Shown: one piece after another, positions 55,093-64,000 of the stretch
Numbering within the stretch: position 1 is the first letter of the stretch
Layout of the letters: each line of letters begins with the position of its first letter
Origin: Rhizobium leguminosarum
GTDB lineage: Bacteria > Pseudomonadota > Alphaproteobacteria > Rhizobiales > Rhizobiaceae
Reading direction: 5' to 3'
DNA: 64,000 bases
Assembly: GCF_017876795.1 (NCBI RefSeq)
Contig: NZ_JAGIOR010000001.1
Location: 1,126,501 to 1,190,500 of the forward strand
Translations under genes and position numbers: made by a program
Notes under the pieces: generated by a model
The model's database searches: none
Told to the model about the DNA's origin: nothing
Seen by the model: only the letters and a program-made list of their open reading frames with translations

Positions 55093-55633
55093 TGTCGCAA
55101 TTCGCAAACCGGCGCTTGCCGGCCGTCTCGGCGGCTCCGCAACGGTGCGGCTGACGACCGCACCCGCTGCAAGCAGGGTGGCGCTGCGCGCGCCGGCGGA
55201 ATCGCTTGCCGCACTCTCCTCGGCTCTTGGCCTATCTGTGCCGACCGCCCCGAAAACATCGGTCCGGGCCGGCGCCCGATCGGTGCTCTGGATCGGGCCG
55301 GACGAATGGCTGGTGATCGATGAGGACGGCGCCGATCTGATGACGGTGCTTTCGGGCGTGGGCGCCGTGCATTCGGCGACCGACGTTTCCCACCGCAATC
55401 TCGCGTTCATCGTCTCGGGACCGGGTGCGGAAAAGACGCTTGCCGCCGGCTGCCCGCAGGATCTGTCGCTGTCTTCCTTTCCGGTCGGAGCCGCGTCGCG
55501 CACGATCCTCGGCAAGGCGGAGATCGTGCTTCTGCGCACTGATGAAGACACGTTCCGGGTGGAGTGCTGGCGGTCGTTTTCGGATTTCGTCTTCGGGCTG
55601 CTCAACGAGGCGGCTCATGACGCCGGCCATTGA
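55085..55633 (+). CDS. soxG: Sarcosine oxidase subunit gamma
   Basis: A 182-residue subunit that closes the soxBDAG set. The ATG at 55085, with AAGGAGG before it, overlaps the end of soxA by 8 bases. Recognisable segments are WIGPDEWLVI and VSHRNLAFIVSGPGAEKTLAAGCPQDL, typical of the family, in shortened form. The usual downstream genes (glyA, purU, fdh) are absent; a VOC gene follows. Confidence 0.92.
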   Translation: MADVAIRKPALAGRLGGSATVRLTTAPAASRVALRAPAESLAALSSALGLSVPTAPKTSVRAGARSVLWIGPDEWLVIDEDGADLMTVLSGVGAVHSATDVSHRNLAFIVSGPGAEKTLAAGCPQDLSLSSFPVGAASRTILGKAEIVLLRTDEDTFRVECWRSFSDFVFGLLNEAAHDAGH

Positions 55634-55679
55634 GGCCGGACCGATCCCGGCTGCGTAAGTCTCATTCAAGGATAGGTGA

Positions 55680-56078
55680 ATGCTGCACCATGCCTCCCTC
55701 GGCGCTACCGATATCGAGCGGTCAGCGGCATTTTACGATGCCGCCCTTGGTGCCCTCGGCTATGTCAGGGTCTGGGATGACCTGAGGCCGGGGCAGACGG
55801 GACAGGCGGTCGGCTACGGCCTTCCCGGCGGCGGAGACAAATTGGCGATCAAACATCGGCCGGATGGCCAGCGTCCGGCCGGCCCGGGTTTTCATCTGGC
55901 CTTTGCCGCCCCGAGCCGCAAGGCGGTCGATCAGTTCCATGCTGCGGCAATCGCACATGGCGGCGGTGACAATGGTGGTCCAGGCTTACGCGCCCACTAT
56001 GGCGAACACTATTATGCGGCGTTCGTGATGGATCCGGACGGGCACGCACTCGAAGCCGTCTGCAATTCGGCCGAGTAA
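55680..56078 (+). CDS. VOC/glyoxalase family protein
   Basis: A 132-residue single-domain VOC protein: MLHHASLGATDIERSAAFYD at the start and FVMDPDGHALEAVC at the end, with H and E as probable metal ligands. It starts 46 bp after soxG on the same strand and may be read through from the operon, though no link to sarcosine oxidation is clear. It ends just before the convergent MaoC gene. Confidence 0.88.
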   Translation: MLHHASLGATDIERSAAFYDAALGALGYVRVWDDLRPGQTGQAVGYGLPGGGDKLAIKHRPDGQRPAGPGFHLAFAAPSRKAVDQFHAAAIAHGGGDNGGPGLRAHYGEHYYAAFVMDPDGHALEAVCNSAE

Positions 56079-56094
56079 CCAAGCCGCGCTTCGC

Positions 56095-56583
56095 TCAAAC
56101 GTCCTCGGGACGGTCCTTCGGGTCGAATTGGATAATCGTGATCCATTTTGCCGTCAGCGCCGGCTTCTTCTCGTTTTCGATTTCGATCGAAACGTCATAG
56201 GTGGTCATCAGCATGCCGCCGCCGCGGAAGCGGGCGTCGGAAAGCAGGAAGCGGCCACGGACGCGGGCGCCGCTTTTCACCGGCGTCATAAAGCGAACGC
56301 GATCGAAACCGTAATTGATGCCCATGGTCTGCTCGCGCACTTTCGGCAGGCAATTGTAGTTCATCGTCGACAGCAGGGACAGCGTCAGGAAACCATGGGC
56401 GATGGTGCCGGCGAAGGGGCTCTCGGCCGCCGCGCGCTCCGGATCGACATGAATGAACTGATGGTCGTCGGTTGCCCCTGCAAAAGCGTCGATCATCGTC
56501 TGGTCGACGGTGATCCAATCCGAAAGGCCCGTTTCCATGCCGATCAATCCCCGCACGTCGGAGAGTGAAATTTCCGTGACCAT
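56095..56583 (-). CDS. MaoC-like (R)-hydratase
   Basis: A 162-residue hot-dog-fold hydratase of the MaoC/enoyl-CoA-hydratase-2 group. The active site is AGATDDHQFIHVDPERAAAESPF, with D and H, then the catalytic HGFLTLSLLS. The start is the ATG at 56583 after GAGGAATTC. Possible roles are in fatty-acid or polyhydroxybutyrate metabolism. It lies downstream of glgX on the same strand (89 bp after its stop), so transcription could continue from the glycogen operon. Confidence 0.9.
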   Translation of the reverse strand: MVTEISLSDVRGLIGMETGLSDWITVDQTMIDAFAGATDDHQFIHVDPERAAAESPFAGTIAHGFLTLSLLSTMNYNCLPKVREQTMGINYGFDRVRFMTPVKSGARVRGRFLLSDARFRGGGMLMTTYDVSIEIENEKKPALTAKWITIIQFDPKDRPEDV

Positions 56584-56672
56584 GAATTCCTCGTGAAACA
56601 AGCCGCCGGCCCAAGCCTTATCGTGCATTTGTGACGATTGCGACAAGGATTTCCGCAAGAGAGGGGAGGCGG

Positions 56673-58652
56673 TCAATTTTCTACGAAAAAGGCGACGGAC
56701 CGCGGCTCGACGGTTGCGCGGCCGCCGACTTTCTTCGCGCCCTCCGGTGTCAGCTGGCGCCAGCCCGGTTCGGCGCCGGACGGCAGCGTGAAAAATTGAC
56801 GGTCCCCCGAACGGTTGAAAAGCACGCCAAGCCGGGTCTGCCTGCCGCGCGCGGAGCGGTCGCCGGTCGACAACAGCATGCCGAGGGTGGAAAGCGACGG
56901 CGTCTCCCATTCGGCAACGGTCATCGGTCCGCCGGAGAGCGAAATCCATTCGATATCGCCGTTTCCTGACAGCAAGCCCGTTTCGGAGAAGGCGGTGAAA
57001 CGGCGACGCAGGCCTGCGACGAAGGCGGTATGGGCGACCAGACCCTCGTCCAGCGCCTTCCAATCCAGCCAGGTGATCTCGTTGTCTTGGCAATAGGCGT
57101 TGTTGTTGCCGTGCTGGCTGCGGCCGCCCTCGTCGCCCGCCGTCAGCATGATGCTGCCGCGGGTGGCAAAGAGCGTCGATATCAGCGCCATCACATCGTC
57201 CCGGCGACGCTTGCGGATTGTCGGATAGAGGGTTTCTCCCTCGACGCCATTGTTCCAGGAGTGGTTCTCGTTGTGGCCGTCACGATTGTATTCGCCATTG
57301 GCGTCATTGTGCTTTCCGGCGTAGGAGACGAGATCTGTCAGCGTGAAGCCGTCATGGGCGGCGAGGAAGTTGACGCTGCGCGTCTCTTTGCCGTCGTTGC
57401 GCGAGAAGATATCGGAGGAGCCGGCGAGTGCGGTTGCCAGCGCCCCGGTCTTCCAATCGTCGCCGCGCCAGTAGCAGCGCAGTTCGTCACGAACACGATC
57501 GTTCCATTCGAGGAAGGGCGACGGGAAATTGCCGAGCTGATAACCGCCCGGGCCGATATCCCAGGGTTCGGCAATCATGATGCGGTCGGCAAGCACATTG
57601 TCGGCGAGGATCGCGGCAAGCGTTCCGCCGTCACGCTCGAAGCCTGTCGCAGTGCGGCCGAGAACCGGGGCAAGATCGAAGCGAAAGCCGTCGACGCCGG
57701 CGTTCAACACGAAATGGCGCAGGCTGTCGATGATGAGACGCCGGACCTCGGGATGGTCGCAGCCGAGCGTGTTGCCGGTGCCGGTGTCGTTGACGAGTTC
57801 GCCCGGCCAGTTCTGCGCATGGCGATAATAATGCAGGTTGTCGAGACCGCGCAGCGACAGCGTTGTGCCGTAACGGTCGCTCTCGCCGGTATGGTTGAAG
57901 ACGAGGTCGAGGATGACGGCGATGCCTTCGGCATGGAGGGCCGCGACCGTCTGGCGCAACTCGGTCATACCGCCGGGGGCGAGCCGCGGATCGAGCGCCA
58001 TGAAAGCGACCGGATTATAGCCCCAGCCATTGGTGAGGCCGAGCGGCGGCAGGTGGCGTTCGTCGATCCAGGCGGTGATCGGCATCAGTTCGACGGCATC
58101 AACACCGATCCGCTTCAGGTGCGCGATGACGGAAGGATGGGCAAGGGCAGCGACCGTGCCGCGCTCAGCCTCCGGCACGTCGGGATGAAGAATGGTAAAG
58201 GGCCGCACCGCCACTTCATAAATAAAGCCGCCCGGTTTGAAGAGCGGCTTGCGGATTTCGGCCCGCGTATCGGTGGTGACGATCGCCTTCGGCATCAGAT
58301 CCTGGCTATCCTCGCCGTAGATGCCGAGGCGGGGATCGTAACGGAACGGCCTATCGATCTCCTTGGCATAGGGATCGATCAGCAGTTTGGAGGGATCGTA
58401 CCAGAGACCGTTGTCGGGCGCGTAGATACCGTCGGCACGATAGCCGTAGCGAGCGCCCGCCTTCAGCCCGTCGACAAACAGACGGTGGGTGTAGTTACCG
58501 TCGCGCGCCATCGGCAGGCGCGCGAATTCCGTGTTGCCGTCATCCTCGAAGAGGCAGAGTTCGATCTGTGCGGCGTGATGCGACCACACGGCGAATTCGA
58601 CGCCGGTCTCGAAGACGATCGCGCCGTTTTGCGCCGAACTGTTCCCCCGCAT
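56673..58652 (-). CDS. glgX: Glycogen debranching enzyme
   Basis: A 659-residue GH13 enzyme that trims alpha-1,6 branches of phosphorylase-limit glycogen. The N-terminal CBM48 (TGVEFAVWSHHAAQIELCLF) and the barrel motifs are in order: VILDLVFNHTGES (region I), GFRFDLAPVLG (II, nucleophile D), MIAEPWDIGPG (III, acid/base E), and FLAAHDGFTLTD (IV). GGGGGGAAC precedes the ATG at 58652. It follows pgm by 12 bases, so it is last in the glg operon. Confidence 0.95.
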   Translation of the reverse strand: MRGNSSAQNGAIVFETGVEFAVWSHHAAQIELCLFEDDGNTEFARLPMARDGNYTHRLFVDGLKAGARYGYRADGIYAPDNGLWYDPSKLLIDPYAKEIDRPFRYDPRLGIYGEDSQDLMPKAIVTTDTRAEIRKPLFKPGGFIYEVAVRPFTILHPDVPEAERGTVAALAHPSVIAHLKRIGVDAVELMPITAWIDERHLPPLGLTNGWGYNPVAFMALDPRLAPGGMTELRQTVAALHAEGIAVILDLVFNHTGESDRYGTTLSLRGLDNLHYYRHAQNWPGELVNDTGTGNTLGCDHPEVRRLIIDSLRHFVLNAGVDGFRFDLAPVLGRTATGFERDGGTLAAILADNVLADRIMIAEPWDIGPGGYQLGNFPSPFLEWNDRVRDELRCYWRGDDWKTGALATALAGSSDIFSRNDGKETRSVNFLAAHDGFTLTDLVSYAGKHNDANGEYNRDGHNENHSWNNGVEGETLYPTIRKRRRDDVMALISTLFATRGSIMLTAGDEGGRSQHGNNNAYCQDNEITWLDWKALDEGLVAHTAFVAGLRRRFTAFSETGLLSGNGDIEWISLSGGPMTVAEWETPSLSTLGMLLSTGDRSARGRQTRLGVLFNRSGDRQFFTLPSGAEPGWRQLTPEGAKKVGGRATVEPRSVAFFVEN

Positions 58653-58664
58653 GTTCCCCCCGGA

Positions 58665-60302
<1,638 letters not shown>

Positions 60303-61745
60303 TCACATGCCTTTCGAGACGAGGCTTGAATAGAGGGCAGCGTAGCGTTCGGCGCTCTTCTCCCAGGAGACATCCGATTTCATGCCTTGCTTTTGCAATT
60401 GGGTCCAGAGTTTTCGGTCCGCGTAAAAATGCATCGCACGGCGGATTGCCTGTAGCATGCCCGTTTCCGTCACGGGTGAGAATTGTATGCCGGTTGCCAC
60501 TTTCGCCGCAAGTGCGGCGTGATTGGCGTCGATCACCGTGTCATTCAGTCCGCCGGTGCGGGCGACGATCGGCACGCAGCCATAACGCAGGCCGTAAAGC
60601 TGGGTCAGGCCGCAGGGTTCGAAGCGCGAAGGGATGATGATCGCATCGCAGCCGGCCTGCATCAGATGCGACATCGGCTCGTTGTAGCCGATCGAGACGC
60701 CGATGCGGCCGGGGTGGCGGGCGGCGGCGGCCAGCAGCGCGCCTTCAAGTGCCGCTTCGCCGGAGCCGAGCACGACGAGCTTGCCGCCCATGGCAACAAT
60801 CTCGTCGGCGACGTTGGCGACGATATCCATGCCCTTCTGCCAGGTGAGGCGGCTGATGACGCAGAAGATCGGGGCGTCGTCATTGTCGAGATGGAAGAAT
60901 TCGGCGATGGAGCGACGGTTCTCCTCGCGGTTCTTCAGCGTCGTCGCGCCGTAATGGGTGTGGACGACGGGATCGGTCGCCGGGTTCCAGATATCGGTGT
61001 CGATGCCGTTGACGATGCCGTGCAGATTGTCGATATGGCTGGCAATGACGCCCTCGAGCCCCATGCCGAATTCCGGCGTCAGAATCTCATCGGCATAGGT
61101 CGGGCTGACCGTCGTGATCGCATGGGCTGTCTGGAGGCCGCCCTTGAGGAAGCCGACAGTGCCGTAATATTCGATGCTGTCGGTGGCGAAGGCATGGGCG
61201 GGCAGGCGCAGTCCGGGAAAGATTTCGGACCCGAACTGGCCCTGGAAGGCGATGTTGTGGATTGTCAGCACGGTCGGCAGTTCCGGCGTCGGATAATAGC
61301 GCATGTAGACCGAGGTCAGCGCCGCCTGCCAGTCGTGGGTGTGGACGAGATCCGGCTGCCAGCCGGGCAGCAGGCCGGCGGCGATCTCGGAGGCGGCGAG
61401 CGACAGAGCGGCGAAACGCCGCCAGTTGTCGGGATAGTCCTTGCCGAGCGGATCGACATAGGGGCCGCCCGGCCTGTCGTAATAGGCCGGTGCATCGAGT
61501 ATGAGCAGATCGATGCCCTCGTGCTGGACCTCAAGTACGGTTGCCGGCTCACCGAGCAGGTCGGGGAGTTTGAGCCTGACGACCGGGTCACGAATGACCT
61601 TCATGACAGCGGGATAGCCGGGCAGAAGGGTCTTGGTTTCGACCCCGAAGGCTTGCAGAGCAATTGGCAGGGCGCCCGACACATCGGCCAGGCCCCCTGT
61701 CTTGATCAAAGGGAAGACTTCGGATGAAACCGAAAGAACTTTCAT
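60303..61745 (-). CDS. glgA: Glycogen synthase (ADP-glucose type)
   Basis: A 480-residue GT5 synthase that elongates alpha-1,4-glucan from ADP-glucose. [13 protein letters not shown] (residues about 15-27) binds the nucleotide sugar, [12 protein letters not shown] follows, and the second lobe has [21 protein letters not shown] and RTGGLNDTV with the catalytic glutamate. It starts 3 bases after glgC ends. Confidence 0.96.
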   Translation of the reverse strand: MKVLSVSSEVFPLIKTGGLADVSGALPIALQAFGVETKTLLPGYPAVMKVIRDPVVRLKLPDLLGEPATVLEVQHEGIDLLILDAPAYYDRPGGPYVDPLGKDYPDNWRRFAALSLAASEIAAGLLPGWQPDLVHTHDWQAALTSVYMRYYPTPELPTVLTIHNIAFQGQFGSEIFPGLRLPAHAFATDSIEYYGTVGFLKGGLQTAHAITTVSPTYADEILTPEFGMGLEGVIASHIDNLHGIVNGIDTDIWNPATDPVVHTHYGATTLKNREENRRSIAEFFHLDNDDAPIFCVISRLTWQKGMDIVANVADEIVAMGGKLVVLGSGEAALEGALLAAAARHPGRIGVSIGYNEPMSHLMQAGCDAIIIPSRFEPCGLTQLYGLRYGCVPIVARTGGLNDTVIDANHAALAAKVATGIQFSPVTETGMLQAIRRAMHFYADRKLWTQLQKQGMKSDVSWEKSAERYAALYSSLVSKGM

Positions 61746-61748
61746 AAG

Positions 61749-63011
61749 TCAGATATCCAGCTTGTCGATCATCGGTTGGGTGATCAGGCAGATGCCGCTT
61801 TCCGTCCGCCGGAAGCGTTTGGCGTCGAGTTCGGCATCCTCGCCGACGACCAGACCTTCCGGAATGACGACACCATGGTCGATCACCACATCCTTGAGCT
61901 GCGCCCGCCGCCCGATCTTGACGTTCGGCAGGATGACCGCTCCCTCCAATTTGGAGAAGGAGTTGGCCCGGACACCGGTAAAGAGCAGGCTGTTGTTGAG
62001 GCTGGCACCGGAGATGATGCAGTCGCCTGAGACAACGGAGGAGGTGGCCGAGCCGCGGCGATCCTCGTCGTCATGGACGAATTTCGCCGGCGGAGTGATC
62101 TCGGCATAGGTCCAGATCGGCCAGGACTTGTCGTAGATGTCGAGCTCCGGAACGATCGCCGTCAGGTCGATATTGGCCTGCCAATAGGCGTCGATCGTGC
62201 CGACGTCGCGCCAGTAGGGTTCGTGCTCGAAATCGGAACGGACACAGGACTTGGCGAAGCGGTGGGCGACCGCCTTACCGTTCTTGACGATATAGGGGAT
62301 GATGTCCTTGCCGAAGTCGCGGCTCGATGTCGGGTCGGCGGCGTCGCGGCGCAGCGCATCAAGCAGGAACTTGGTGTGGAAGACGTAGATGCCCATCGAG
62401 GCGAGGGCGAAATCCGGCTTGTCGGGAATGGGCGGCGGATCGGCCGGCTTCTCGACGAAGGCGATGATCTCGTCCTTGTCGTTGACATGCATGACGCCGA
62501 AGCCCACCGCCTCCATGCGCGGCACTTCCAGGCAGCCGATGGTGACGTCGGCGCCGGAATCGACGTGCTGCTGCAGCATCCATTCATAGTCCATCTTGTA
62601 GACGTGGTCGCCGGCGAGAATGACCATGTATTCGACACCGTAATCCTCGATGATGTCGATGTTCTGATAGACGGCGTCGGCGGTGCCTTCATACCACTGC
62701 GTCTCCGAGACGCGCTGGCTGGCCGGCAGGATGTCGAAGCTCTCGTTGCGCTCAGGGCGGAAGAAGTTCCAGCCGCGCTGCATGTGGCGGATCAGCGAAT
62801 GCGCCTTGTATTGCGTGGCGACCCCGATGCGGCGGATGCCGGAATTCAGGGCGTTCGACAGGGCGAAATCGATGATGCGGGCCTTACCGCCGAAATAGAC
62901 GGCCGGCTTGGCACGCCGGTCGGTGAGTTCCTTGAGACGGCTCCCCCTGCCGCCGGCCAGAACATAAGCCATTGCATCGCGGGCAAGTGGCTGGACGCGC
63001 TTTTCTACCAT
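61749..63011 (-). CDS. glgC: Glucose-1-phosphate adenylyltransferase
   Basis: A 420-residue ADP-glucose pyrophosphorylase, the committed step of glycogen synthesis. The N-terminal nucleotidyltransferase loop is [20 protein letters not shown], the glucose-1-P site contains VEKPADPP, and the C-terminal left-handed beta helix is visible ([20 protein letters not shown]). The arginine and lysine effector contacts of the family are in line. It starts 18 bases after the glgB stop; GGGAGGAGAA precedes the ATG. Allosteric control by fructose or pyruvate, typical of the rhizobial group, is inference. Confidence 0.96.
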   Translation of the reverse strand: MVEKRVQPLARDAMAYVLAGGRGSRLKELTDRRAKPAVYFGGKARIIDFALSNALNSGIRRIGVATQYKAHSLIRHMQRGWNFFRPERNESFDILPASQRVSETQWYEGTADAVYQNIDIIEDYGVEYMVILAGDHVYKMDYEWMLQQHVDSGADVTIGCLEVPRMEAVGFGVMHVNDKDEIIAFVEKPADPPPIPDKPDFALASMGIYVFHTKFLLDALRRDAADPTSSRDFGKDIIPYIVKNGKAVAHRFAKSCVRSDFEHEPYWRDVGTIDAYWQANIDLTAIVPELDIYDKSWPIWTYAEITPPAKFVHDDEDRRGSATSSVVSGDCIISGASLNNSLLFTGVRANSFSKLEGAVILPNVKIGRRAQLKDVVIDHGVVIPEGLVVGEDAELDAKRFRRTESGICLITQPMIDKLDI

Positions 63012-63029
63012 TTTCTCCTCCCACCAGTA

Positions 63030-64000
63030 CTAATTTTCAGGTTCAAGCATGATTGTCGCCAAGGGCGGCAAGGTGATCGAGCAGGTGATGTCGCCGCCGG
63101 CATCGACGGCCTGCACGCGCCCGCCATTGCCCTTGCCGCTGCCGCCATAGATGTCGGCATCGGTATTCAGGATTTCCCGCCAGCGGCCTGCGGACGGCAG
63201 GCGGATCGTGTAGTTCTCGCGGTAGACGGGGGTAAAATTGGTGATGACGGCGACCGGCTTCTGGCCCGGCGCCTTGCGCAGCCAGGCAAAGACCGAATTC
63301 TGGTGGTCGTCGGCGACGAGCCATTCAAAACCTTCGCCCTCGCAGTCACGCTCATGCAACGCCGGCTTGCTGCGGTAGGTAAAATTGAGATCGCGCACCA
63401 GGCGCCGCATGCCCTCGTGCATGCGATACTGAAGCAGGTTCCAATCGAGCGACTTCGCCTCGCTCCACTCGCTCCATTGGGCGAATTCCTGGCCCATGAA
63501 CAACAGCTTCTTGCCGGGATAGCCCCACATATAGGCGTAGTAGGCGCGCAGGTTGGCGAATTTCTGCCAGTCATCGCCCGGCATCTTGGCGATCAGCGAG
63601 CCTTTGCCATGGACAACCTCGTCATGCGAAAGCGGCAGGACGAAATTTTCGGAATAGGCGTAGAGCAGGCCGAAGGTGAGCTCGTTGTGATGGTGTCCGC
63701 GGTATATCGGATCGCGGCTCATGTAGCTCAGGGTGTCGTGCATGAAACCCATATTCCACTTGAAGCCGAAACCGAGGCCGCCTTCATGCACCGGCTGCGA
63801 GACCTTCGGCCAGGAGGTCGATTCCTCGGCGATGGTCATGACGTTGGAATGATTGCCGTAGATGCGGATGTTGAGATCCTGCAGAAAGCGGACGGCTTCC
63901 AGGTTTTCGTTGCCGCCATATTCGTTCGGGATCCATTCGCCGTGCTTGCGCGAATAATCGAGATAGAGCATCGAGGCGACGGCGTCGACGCGCAGACCGT
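63030..64000 (-). CDS. glgB: 1,4-alpha-glucan branching enzyme, C-terminal part (partial)
   Basis: The C-terminal half of the GH13 branching enzyme, cut at its 5' end by the window edge. The visible part opens with [17 protein letters not shown] (region II, nucleophile D), then IAEESTSWP (region III, acid/base E) and [12 protein letters not shown] (region IV), with [10 protein letters not shown] near the end. It is the first glg gene in this window; the rest lies beyond 64000. Confidence 0.96.
   Translation of the reverse strand, partial: GLRVDAVASMLYLDYSRKHGEWIPNEYGGNENLEAVRFLQDLNIRIYGNHSNVMTIAEESTSWPKVSQPVHEGGLGFGFKWNMGFMHDTLSYMSRDPIYRGHHHNELTFGLLYAYSENFVLPLSHDEVVHGKGSLIAKMPGDDWQKFANLRAYYAYMWGYPGKKLLFMGQEFAQWSEWSEAKSLDWNLLQYRMHEGMRRLVRDLNFTYRSKPALHERDCEGEGFEWLVADDHQNSVFAWLRKAPGQKPVAVITNFTPVYRENYTIRLPSAGRWREILNTDADIYGGSGKGNGGRVQAVDAGGDITCSITLPPLATIMLEPEN

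Noticed and set aside
56584..57093. N-terminal extension of the MaoC gene
   Set aside because: The open frame reaches 57093, but residues before the ATG at 56583 are a shadow of glgX, and a good ribosome site precedes the ATG at 56583.

Overview
The window looks like chromosome of a fast-growing rhizobium (Rhizobium leguminosarum/etli group or a close Rhizobiaceae relative). The reasons are high GC, dense single-copy genes, the glgB-glgC-glgA-pgm-glgX order, a split proton-translocating transhydrogenase (pntAA/pntAB/pntB), a soxBDAG sarcosine oxidase operon, a long leader in front of an alanine-racemase-fold ornithine decarboxylase, and several two-hairpin intergenic repeats of the type known from rhizobia. 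The species assignment is inference. I see no rRNA, tRNA, CRISPR array, prophage or insertion sequence.

Layout. 1-6.2 kb: the end of a carbohydrate ABC transporter (permease 3' end, periplasmic binding protein) with a sugar isomerase/epimerase, a Gfo/Idh/MocA dehydrogenase, a DoxX membrane protein and a GH1 beta-glucosidase. 6.4-18.6 kb: a CHASE4-GGDEF-EAL protein, a LysR/SDR divergent pair, TrhO, a VOC protein, a CYTH/CHAD pair, KDPG aldolase, a DUF533 protein, acetyltransferases, a DUF1007/NicO nickel-cobalt pair and a second LysR regulator. 18.6-30.4 kb: ornithine decarboxylase with a long leader, a diguanylate cyclase, cysE, a cobW-WD40-GNAT operon behind a possible Zur site, a creatininase-family hydrolase, MarR, LacI plus a hydroxyacid dehydrogenase, and a class I amidotransferase-type hydrolase. 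30.6-41.2 kb: a TakP-like TRAP transporter, a degenerate-GGDEF/EAL protein, a FeeM-like acyl synthase, a cytochrome oxidase subunit IV and pntAA-pntAB-pntB. 41.2-50.1 kb: DUF992, an HWE histidine kinase, a TPR lipoprotein, rpsU, and a cyclic-nucleotide island of two class III cyclases and a FecR-domain protein. 50.4-64 kb: soxBDAG, a VOC protein, a MaoC dehydratase and the glycogen operon glgX-pgm-glgA-glgC-glgB, with glgB cut by the window end.

How the genes work together. The strongest themes are carbon and energy storage (glycogen synthesis and debranching, sugar uptake, KDPG cleavage, transhydrogenase), uptake and oxidation of small organic acids and methylated amines (TRAP, sarcosine oxidase), and a large share of nucleotide second-messenger genes (three c-di-GMP proteins and two class III cyclases).

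Most unusual. Three otherwise well-formed genes carry single-base frameshifts: the TRAP large permease near 32153, the CHASE2 cyclase near 47791-47805, and the FecR protein near 49830-49836. The last two are convergent neighbours and likely functional partners, so their joint damage is either paired decay or a local sequence-quality problem. Also notable are the odc leader with a short ORF overlapping the decarboxylase start, the repeat families, and a 14-bp duplication at a stop codon. All calls rest on reading the sequence; no database search was run.
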